In this document: positions 57,699-64,000 of the stretch, one piece after another
Layout of the letters: each line of letters begins with the position of its first letter
Numbering within the stretch: the first letter of the stretch is position 1
DNA from: Flavobacterium araucananum
GTDB lineage: Bacteria; Bacteroidota; Bacteroidia; Flavobacteriales; Flavobacteriaceae
NCBI RefSeq assembly: GCF_002222055.1
Contig: NZ_MUGS01000037.1
Location: 38,657-102,656, forward strand
Direction: 5' to 3'
Length of the DNA: 64,000 nt
Made by a program: the position numbers and the translations under genes
Notes under the pieces: model-generated
Database searches by the model: none
Told to the model about the DNA's origin: nothing
What the model saw: only the letters and a program-made list of their open reading frames with translations

Positions 57699-59207
57699 AT
57701 GTACGACAACTTAATTCTTTTGAAAGATATAGTGGAAACTGCACCATTGCCCATAGCAGTTTATGTTACCGATGAATTAAAAATTGAAATAGCCAATCCC
57801 GCTATGATTAAAACCTGGGGCAAAGGAGATGGCATTATCGGCAAAAGTTACAAAGAGATTCTGCCTGAACTGGAAAACCAGCAAATATTTGATCAGGTAA
57901 TGAGTGTACTAAAAACAGGCTTTGCTTTCCATGCGAAGAATGCAAGGGTTGATTTGGTGATCAATGATGTTTTAAAAATCCATTATTTTAATTATAGCTT
58001 TACACCGTTATATGATTCCAATGGAAAAATCTATGGGGTAATGAATACGGCTACTGATGTAACAGATCTTAATCTTGCACAACAGCAGATAAGAAGTTCA
58101 GATGAAAGGTTAAGAATGGCTCTTGACTCCTCAGGTATGGGAACATATGAGATAGACCTTCAGACAAAGAAAATCAAGACATCAGGGAATTTCAATGAAA
58201 TCTGGTCTGTTGAGGGGGAAATAGTTAATGAACAGCTCATCTCAAAACTGCATCCTCAGGACCAGATAGTGCGTAAAAAAGCTCATGAAGAGGCTTTAAT
58301 TACAGGAAAAATTTCTTATGAGGCCAGAATTATAAAGGTTGACAATTCTGTTCGATGGGTTAAAATAAGTGGTAAAATTATCAAGGACGAAAAAGGTAAT
58401 CCCGCCACTATTATTGGAATTGTGCAATGTATTGATGACCAAAGAGAATTCTCAGATGAACTAAAAAAACAAGTGGACGAGAATACCGAGGAGCTGCGCA
58501 GATCAAATGACGATCTGCTGCATTTTGCTAATGTGGTAAGCCATGATCTGAAAGAACCAGTAAGGAAAATGAAAATTTTCAATAACCTTTTAAGAAATGA
58601 TATTGAAACTAATTTTTCGGAAAGCTCAAAAAAATATCTTGACAAAGTGCATCATTCTGCCGAGCGCATGCAGACTATTATTGAAGGCATTTTGTCTTAC
58701 TCGACCATTAATAAAACAATCCAGACTGTTGAGAATATAAATCTCGATGCGATAATTGAAAATATAAAAATAGATCTGGAGCTCATTATAAAAGAGAAAG
58801 ATGCCATACTAATTACAAGCGAACTCCCTGCTATAGAAGGAGCCCCTATCCTGATTCAGCAGCTTTTTTATAATTTAATTCATAATGCATTAAAGTTTTC
58901 AAAAGCTGATCAGCCCCCTCGTGTCATAATATCATCTGCTATTATAAATAGTGAGGGTAAAGACTTATTGCAAATAAGTATCAAGGACAATGGTATTGGA
59001 TTGGATTCGAGTCACTATGAAAGAATTTTTACTGCCTTTGAAAGACTGCATTCCAAAGACCAGTACGAAGGAAATGGACTTGGTCTAGCACTTTGCCGAA
59101 AAATCGTGAAAAGACATAATGGAGATATTAGAGCCATCGGAGAGAAAGACAATGGAGCTGAGTTTATTGTAACCCTGCCTTTAAAACAGTTCAAAGCTAC
59201 CATTTAA
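57699..59207 (+). CDS. Soluble PAS-PAS sensor histidine kinase
   Basis: A 502-residue hybrid-free histidine kinase with no membrane segment, so it senses in the cytoplasm. Domains: PAS (about 5-122, ending in GVMNTATDVTDL), a second PAS/PAC (132-248, ending in IVQCIDDQREF), a short coiled coil (250-275), HisKA with the phospho-acceptor H282 in VVSHDLKEPVRKM, and a HATPase domain (380-497) with NLIHNALKF, DNGIGLD (430) and GNGLGLALC (458). The HDLKEP form is typical of bacteriophytochrome-like and light/redox PAS kinases in Bacteroidota. No response regulator gene is adjacent, so it is an orphan here. The ligand is unknown. It converges on the amidohydrolase gene at 59331, 123 bp away. Confidence 0.92.
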   Translation: MYDNLILLKDIVETAPLPIAVYVTDELKIEIANPAMIKTWGKGDGIIGKSYKEILPELENQQIFDQVMSVLKTGFAFHAKNARVDLVINDVLKIHYFNYSFTPLYDSNGKIYGVMNTATDVTDLNLAQQQIRSSDERLRMALDSSGMGTYEIDLQTKKIKTSGNFNEIWSVEGEIVNEQLISKLHPQDQIVRKKAHEEALITGKISYEARIIKVDNSVRWVKISGKIIKDEKGNPATIIGIVQCIDDQREFSDELKKQVDENTEELRRSNDDLLHFANVVSHDLKEPVRKMKIFNNLLRNDIETNFSESSKKYLDKVHHSAERMQTIIEGILSYSTINKTIQTVENINLDAIIENIKIDLELIIKEKDAILITSELPAIEGAPILIQQLFYNLIHNALKFSKADQPPRVIISSAIINSEGKDLLQISIKDNGIGLDSSHYERIFTAFERLHSKDQYEGNGLGLALCRKIVKRHNGDIRAIGEKDNGAEFIVTLPLKQFKATI

Positions 59208-59270
59208 AATTCTTAGCAAAACTATCGAATTTTTTAAACACTCAATATGGTGTAAAAAAAGCAATAAAAA

Positions 59271-59313
59271 AATGATAAAGCTCCAAAATAATAGTACTTG
59301 AAGGTTTATCATT
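59271..59313. terminator. Possible bidirectional terminator between convergent genes
   Basis: Inverted arms AATGATAAA (59271-59279) and TTTATCATT (59305-59313) lie between two converging stop codons, with an A-run to the left and a GTTTTTA run to the right. The 25-nt loop is long, so this is a weak candidate. Confidence 0.25.
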
Positions 59314-59330
59314 ATAGTGCGTTTTTATTG

Positions 59331-60386
59331 TTAGTCAAGACCCGCAAACTTAAAAGACTGGCTTGCTTTAAAATTCATTAGGGACTCTCCCGAATAATTT
59401 TCATTATTTTCCAAACTCAGCTTTCTAACTTTAGCTTTTTCACTAAAGTCAATTTTACTAAATTCGACCCATATGACGTTTGGATTCAATACATTGTCAA
59501 AATAATAGATAAGATTTTTTTGGTCTGCCACAGTTCTCCATCTGGTAGAAGAAATATTAGGTTCAGTTGGCGAAGAAATACCCAGTGGCACAGAGCAATT
59601 TCTTATCACTCCAAACACGCTGGCAATTGCCACTCTTGTATTATCCGTTTTTGGGATAGCGTCAATATAATAGGATGCCCTTGTAAATCTGTCTGCTGCT
59701 CTGTTTGTTCCGGGTAGCATAATGGTTCCCGGAATTCCTTTCCAGTAGCTGTTTATTGCCAATTGTTCTTCAAAAATCGGCGAGTTGGTCATTACAGTGA
59801 ATTTAGGATCATGATGTATGACCAGTTTTCCGTTGATATATTCAAAAATAGCATTGTCTCCAGTGGGATCAGAAACCGACAAATGAACAGTAGCAAAAAT
59901 ATCCGTTCCAGGAATGTGAGAGGAAACAACCACAAAATCATTCTCTGAAAATGCCTCCACTGCTTCTGCTACCGTAGCGAAATTATCCAGGGTATATTGT
60001 AGCCAGAGTGAAACTGCGAGCCCTTTTTTACTTCCATTTTTTTCGAAATTAGGAAAATTTGATTCCGCCAGCCATAAAAGATTACTCACTAGTCCTTTTT
60101 CATTCATACCGTCAGAGGATGCAATATCCCACGAGCTGGTTATGACACTTCCATATTTGGATTTCCATTTTACAGAATTGACTCCTGCTTCTCCATTTCT
60201 ATCCATTGCGCGAGGAAAAATCCACAAATTTGCAGGGATATCAGTTTTCCAGTCCATAGATCTAGCTGTAATAATCATTCCATTTAGCCCCTTGTATACC
60301 ACCCTTGTACAGGCTGCTACATCCTGATTGAGAATTATTACAATCAGGACAAGTAAAGTGGTAAGAGTTTTGTTTTTTAGTTTCAT
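59331..60386 (-). CDS. Secreted choloylglycine hydrolase / linear amide C-N hydrolase family protein
   Basis: A 351-residue exported Ntn hydrolase. Residues 1-25 form a Sec signal peptide (basic MKLKNK, hydrophobic TLLVLIVIILN, then DVAA). Cleavage before C26 would expose the N-terminal nucleophile in ACTRVVY, followed by ARSMDW, the hallmark of choloylglycine hydrolase/penicillin V acylase enzymes (Cys2, Arg, Asp). Later family positions include TNSPIFEEQLA and a stretch around PGTNRAADRF. The family cleaves amide bonds of bile salts, penicillin V or acyl-homoserine lactones; the substrate here is not predictable. It stands alone with a 700-bp upstream gap and no obvious partner. A periplasmic or outer-face location is expected. 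Confidence 0.88.
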   Translation of the reverse strand: MKLKNKTLTTLLVLIVIILNQDVAACTRVVYKGLNGMIITARSMDWKTDIPANLWIFPRAMDRNGEAGVNSVKWKSKYGSVITSSWDIASSDGMNEKGLVSNLLWLAESNFPNFEKNGSKKGLAVSLWLQYTLDNFATVAEAVEAFSENDFVVVSSHIPGTDIFATVHLSVSDPTGDNAIFEYINGKLVIHHDPKFTVMTNSPIFEEQLAINSYWKGIPGTIMLPGTNRAADRFTRASYYIDAIPKTDNTRVAIASVFGVIRNCSVPLGISSPTEPNISSTRWRTVADQKNLIYYFDNVLNPNVIWVEFSKIDFSEKAKVRKLSLENNENYSGESLMNFKASQSFKFAGLD

Positions 60387-61113
60387 TGCTTTTTCTATTT
60401 AAATTAGATTTCGATTCCTTTAAATGAGTATATGTCAGATTTTCATTTTTAAGACATTGCAGTTAGCTTATCAATATTAGTTAATTTAATGTGTTATACA
60501 TATCTGATATGTAGTTGTTTACAATTTACTAAATTACAATTTAAAAGTTATCTATACAAAAATTAAACTTAAATCAAAATCATTGGATCAATCCATTTTT
60601 TTGATGGATGCAATTTAAAAAAGATTTTTAATCTGTTATTTTCACATTATAAGAGATTTGGAGAGCTGATAGAATCTTTTATAACAATGAGTAAAAAAAT
60701 ATTGAGCATACATTACATCATAACCTAAATTGTAGCTATAGTAAAGAGTTAAAAAACTTCAATAAGTTTATGGAAGAACTATTTAAGAACTCGCACCACT
60801 GGTGCGAGTTCTTAAATAAGAGATTTGTATCCCATTCTATTTAGTTACTTTTCTTTATAAAGCTCTATTAATTTTACATTGTAATAATTTAATGCGCTGA
60901 AGTTAAGCGACCCAACACGTGATCCTTTCTTAAATAACATATTATTTCCCTTGTATTTACTCGGATTTTCATAAAGGCATCGGGCCCTTTTTCTACACAT
61001 AAATACAAATAAAGACACCAGCTTTTATTTTTTATATGCTTAATTATTTTATAGTTGTCACATTCAAAATCCTCTTTTTTTAGAAGAAAGTTTTGTTGAG
61101 AAAATACTGAAAC
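60387..61113. other. Intergenic region with a palindrome and a weak small ORF
   Basis: About 730 bp between the amidohydrolase start and the relaxase remnant. It contains the 39-nt palindrome described separately. On the minus strand, 61000-60845 could encode about 51 residues (MCRKRARCLYENPSKYKG, ending in LIELYKEK). That ORF has no recognisable domain and could be a decayed gene fragment. Nothing else is supported. Confidence 0.4.
60780..60818. repeat. 39-nt perfect inverted repeat (19+1+19)
   Basis: Two perfect 19-nt arms flank a single C at 60799; the core is GCACCA-C-TGGTGC and the outer arms are AT-rich. There is no adjacent T-tract on either side, so it is not a standard intrinsic terminator, although the hairpin would be very stable. 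It lies between the hydrolase promoter region and the mobilization remnant. It could be a protein-binding palindrome, an element end or a transcript-processing hairpin. Confidence 0.75.
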
Positions 61114-62152
61114 TTGGGCAATACCTCCTCTAATGTCGGAATTGAATTTATTGAAAGGTTTTTTAGTTCCGATTTTTTCAAAAGTTGTCCATATCTGCCT
61201 TTACTTTTTATTGCAGGACATGCACATTTGCACGTGGTTTCCGTAAATATCCAAAAAGATGGCAAACGTATTGATCTGCATCATTTAGGAATCAGAAAAT
61301 CAGAACCTGCAAGAAAGGAGATTGAAGAACGCTTTGGACTCGTTAAAGCAGAAGGACAAAAAAGAAAGAAGTATTTACTTTAGAGCCAATTTCAATGGAA
61401 AGGGTTCAATACGGAAGGATTGAATCAAAAAAAGCTATTTTTAATATTCTGAATACTGTTCTGAACCATTATAAATATTCAAGTCTGGCTGAACTTAATG
61501 CAGCTCTAAAACAATACAATGTTTTAGCTGACCGTGGTAATGATAATTCCAGAATATTTTTAACAAAAGGATTGGTATATCTCATATTAGATAAACAAGG
61601 CAAACCAATTGGTGTTCCAATAAAAGCGAGTAGTTTTTATAATAAACCGACTTTGAAATTTTTAGAAGAAAAATTTAATGTTAATGAAACCAGAAACTTA
61701 TCCGACAAATTGCGTGTGAAAAATGCTGTTAATATGGCATTATTACAAGAACAGGCAATGCCTGTAAGCAAACTTGCAAAACTATTGGAAAGAGAAGGAA
61801 TCCATACTGTTTTTAGACGAAGTACGGAAGGTCAGCTTTATGGTATTACCTATATTGACCATACTACAAAAAACGTTTTTAATGGCAGTAGCTTGGGAAA
61901 GAGTACAGCGCCAAAGCTATAGAAGAGCGATGCGGAATGAAGATTGCTGGTGAACAAAAAGGAAATCAGATTTATGAAAAACTTCCTTCTAAAGAATTGT
62001 TGATTGATGACCTCCAATATCAAAAAAATACAATTACTATCCCAAATTTGGTCAAACTGTTGGATCTAATTACACGTGCTGAATATTCTTCTGATTATGT
62101 AGCAAAACAGTTTAAACAAAAGAAGAAAAGAAGAATCCAAAGAAGGATTTAA
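61114..62152 (+). pseudogene. Truncated, frameshifted MobB-type relaxase
   Basis: Three consecutive reading-frame pieces (61114-61383, 61395-61922, 61937-62152) together read as the C-terminal two-thirds of a Bacteroidota mobilization relaxase. Piece one has the histidine motif GHAHLHVVSVNIQKDGK and ARKEIEERFGLVKAE. Piece two continues from LEPISMERVQYG through ADRGNDNSRIF and GVPIKASSFYNKPTLKFLE. Piece three has EERCGMKIAGEQKG after a frame change. The first frameshift lies in the A-rich run near 61360-61370. The second lies in a G-run near 61900, where one added G would restore SSLGKEYSAKAIEERCG. The N-terminus with the catalytic Tyr is absent; clear homology starts near 61189. It is a dead remnant of a mobilizable element. 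Confidence 0.8.
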
Positions 62153-62189
62153 AAAAGTTAAGGGTATGAAAATAAACCCTTAACTTTTT
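62152..62189 (+). terminator. Rho-independent terminator after the relaxase remnant
   Basis: Perfect 14-bp arms AAAAAGTTAAGGGT (62152-62165) and ACCCTTAACTTTTT (62176-62189) flank a 10-nt loop, with the T-run built into the right arm. It directly follows the last stop codon of the remnant. Confidence 0.8.
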
Positions 62190-62579
62190 CTCCATTTTTT
62201 GTTAGTACATCCATGTGGACGTGCTATGAAAAAATTAGAGCGATACTTAAGGATGTATTTGTACAACATTGACCCTAACGGGACAATTCTCGAACCATTT
62301 TCATGATGATTTGAAACGAATAAATACTATCCAATCATAAAGAGATTACTTTTACAATGTAGAACAAATGGTCAGATATAGAATGGTACCGATATGCTTG
62401 ATAGTCTATGATAATTAATACTTTTTATGGAACTACTGACAACAATCACTGAGGCAAGAAATTAGATAAATAATTAATTTTAAATCATTTACAAAATAAT
62501 ACTTTTCAATTTAACATATTATTTATAAGAATTTAACTATTTTTGAATTAAAATTATATGTAATCCTAAAATAGTTATT
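62190..62579. other. Intergenic region without a recognisable gene
   Basis: 390 bp with no convincing ORF or repeat. Only a -7-like element near its right end is visible. Confidence 0.5.
62538..62545 (+). promoter_or_regulatory. Candidate -7 element for the repeat protein gene
   Basis: TATTTTTG matches TAnnTTTG, 34 bp upstream of the ATG at 62580, giving a short leader of about 28 nt. A -33 TTG is not evident. Confidence 0.35.
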
Positions 62580-64000
62580 ATGAAGAAATTTTTATTTTTA
62601 TTTTGCTTTAGTGTATCTACAATCCTGTATTCTCAAATAGGTATTAATACTGCAAATCCGCAAGGTACACTTGACATTACGGCTTCTAGTAGTGTTACTC
62701 CGGCAAACAATGATGGATTATTAATTCCAAGAATAGATGCGTTTCCCACAATCAATCCTGGAGCAGGCCAAAATAGCATTTTAGTATATTTAAATTTGGA
62801 TACAGGAGCCGGGTCACCATTTGGAGTAAATCCTCCAGGTTTTTATTATTGGAGTTTTCCACAACTTAGATGGATTGGACTTGACTCCTCAGCGTTATCT
62901 TGGTCACTAAACGGCAATAGTGCAACGATTGATGGGACTAATTTTATAGGTACTACTGATAATGTTCCTTTAAATTTCAGAATAAATAATCAAAAAGCCG
63001 GAAGAGTAAATACCACACATACTTTTTTTGGCTATCAGGCAGGAAACAGTAATACTGAAAATTTTAATGTAGGTATAGGAGATAATGCATTTTATACCAA
63101 CACAACAGGTTACCACAATGTTGCCATTGGATCTAATGCGCTGTATAAAAACAGCACCGGCGTTGAAAATATTGCTGTGGGATCGAGTGCTCTGCATGAG
63201 AATACGACATCATCTGGCAATGTAGCTATAGGTTATGAGGCCATGTATTTAAATACAGAATACGGAGAGAATGTTGCTGTAGGCTTTCAGGCATTAAGAA
63301 GTAATATTGAAGATTCTAATACAGCAGTGGGCTATCAGTCCTTATATGCTAATACATTGGGATATTCAAATACAGCAATGGGTAGAGAATCCCTAAGAAA
63401 TTCGACAACCGGAAGTGGAAACACCGCACTGGGAAGAGAATCATTACGCATGAATACTACAGGAGCAAACAATAGTGCTTTTGGTAATAATTCAATGCGT
63501 AATAATACTACAGGAAATGAAAATACTACAGGAGGAGATCTCTCTTTATTTTCTAACGAAACAGGTTCTAGTAATTCAGCCTACGGAATCAATTCTCTTT
63601 TTCATAATTTATCTGGAAATGTCAATACCGCAATCGGTAAAGAAACATTATATAACAATACAACAGGAAATAATAATGTGGCTTTAGGCTTTGCTACATT
63701 ATATTCTAATACTAGTGGAGATCAAAATATAGCCATTGGTATGGAATCCTCCAGAGACAATATTTCAGGCGCGGGCAATATTGCAATTGGTCTGGAGGCC
63801 TCAAGGATTAATGCATCAGGAAATAATAATGTTGCTGTCGGAAATTTTGCTTTATATAGTAATGTAAGCGGCAGCAACAATACGGCTCTTGGCCATCAGG
63901 CGGATGTTTCTAATGGCAATATAACAAATTCAACTGCTTTGGGAAATGGTGCTGTGGTTGATCAATCTAATAAAGTTAGAATTGGTAATGATAATGTGAC
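62580..64000 (+). CDS. Secreted 17-residue-repeat beta-roll protein (3' end outside window)
   Basis: An open frame from ATG 62580 through the window end (473+ codons). Residues 1-19 (MKKFLFLFCFSVSTILYSQ) are a Sec signal peptide, followed by IGINTANPQGTLDI, a common start of secreted flavobacterial proteins. Residues 163-450 are seventeen tandem 17-residue repeats of the type NxAxGxxALxxNTTGxx, as in NVAIGSNALYKNSTGVE. This pattern resembles left-handed beta-roll or tail-fibre-like stalks of trimeric adhesins. After the repeats the text STALGNGAVV...NKVRIGNDNV resembles the segment preceding a C-terminal S74-type intramolecular chaperone in such proteins; that domain would lie beyond the window. 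A surface or adhesion role is inferred. The stop codon is not seen. Confidence 0.85.
   Translation, partial: MKKFLFLFCFSVSTILYSQIGINTANPQGTLDITASSSVTPANNDGLLIPRIDAFPTINPGAGQNSILVYLNLDTGAGSPFGVNPPGFYYWSFPQLRWIGLDSSALSWSLNGNSATIDGTNFIGTTDNVPLNFRINNQKAGRVNTTHTFFGYQAGNSNTENFNVGIGDNAFYTNTTGYHNVAIGSNALYKNSTGVENIAVGSSALHENTTSSGNVAIGYEAMYLNTEYGENVAVGFQALRSNIEDSNTAVGYQSLYANTLGYSNTAMGRESLRNSTTGSGNTALGRESLRMNTTGANNSAFGNNSMRNNTTGNENTTGGDLSLFSNETGSSNSAYGINSLFHNLSGNVNTAIGKETLYNNTTGNNNVALGFATLYSNTSGDQNIAIGMESSRDNISGAGNIAIGLEASRINASGNNNVAVGNFALYSNVSGSNNTALGHQADVSNGNITNSTALGNGAVVDQSNKVRIGNDNV
63066..63929 (+). repeat. Seventeen tandem 51-bp coding repeats
   Basis: In-frame units of 51 bp (one of 48 bp) encode NxAxGxxALxxNTTGxx. 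DNA identity between units is low while the Asn, Gly and hydrophobic positions are conserved, which points to an old array under protein-level selection, not recent slippage. Confidence 0.85.

Noticed and set aside
60780..60818. Intrinsic terminator of the amidohydrolase gene
   Set aside because: It lies upstream of that gene's start (60386, transcribed leftward) and has no T-tract.
61080..61265. Minus-strand 61-codon ORF
   Set aside because: It is antisense to the relaxase remnant, whose plus-strand translation has clear family motifs.
63066..63929. Non-coding satellite or CRISPR-like repeat
   Set aside because: The 51-bp periodicity is in frame with an open reading frame that has a signal peptide, and conservation is at the protein level.

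Overview
The window looks like a low-GC Bacteroidota chromosome, most likely a flavobacterium (Flavobacterium/Chryseobacterium type). The clues are AT-rich intergenic DNA, few Shine-Dalgarno sites, TAnnTTTG-like -7 elements, a TIGR03643/DUF2452/flavin reductase/photolyase/DUF2256 gene set, and a secreted repeat protein whose mature N-terminus starts QIGINTANPQG. The genus is inferred from style and cannot be proven here.

Positions 1-52740 are one leftward operon-like block. It encodes a complete-looking trans-acyltransferase (trans-AT) modular polyketide synthase. In transcription order it holds: a discrete AT fused to a PfaD-type enoyl reductase (52740-50476), six megasynthase genes (50464-45332, 45351-39976, 39979-27581, 27576-20410, 20402-7392, 7384-755), and a membrane fatty-acid-hydroxylase-like protein cut by the window edge (731-<1). 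Gene junctions are -20 to +23 bp. By eye I count 13 ketosynthases (KS), 13 intact carrier proteins (ACP) plus one without its serine, 7 ketoreductases (KR), 9 dehydratase-like folds (DH), 3 methyltransferases (MT) and one terminal alpha/beta-hydrolase thioesterase (TE). There is no in-line AT and no in-line ER.

Proposed line: KS0-KR-ACP-KS | DH*-ACP-KS-ACP-KS | MT-ACP-KS-DH-KR-ACP-KS-KR-ACP(dead)-ACP-MT-KS | DH-ACP-KS-DH-KR-ACP-KS | DH*-ACP-KS-DH-KR-MT-ACP-KS-DH-KR-ACP-KS | DH*-ACP-KS-DH-KR-ACP-TE. Every subunit boundary splits a module directly after a KS. Four of the five boundaries are KS | DH-ACP modules with no KR. Three of those carry a DH variant (DH*) that has lost the motif proline and the Gln/His of DxxxQ/H, and each is followed by a KS of the same sequence type. 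I recognise no known product.

Positions 52741-54583 are AT-rich and nearly gene-free. They hold a five-copy 23-24 bp tandem repeat that resembles an insertion-sequence end, and a small winged-helix-like ORF. Positions 54584-57533 form a rightward five-gene photolyase cluster. A soluble PAS histidine kinase (57699-59207) and a secreted choloylglycine-hydrolase-family enzyme (60386-59331) converge. Positions 60387-62189 hold a 39-nt perfect inverted repeat and a truncated, twice-frameshifted mobilization relaxase ending in a terminator. The window ends inside a secreted protein with seventeen 17-residue repeats (62580->64000). No tRNA, rRNA or CRISPR array was seen.
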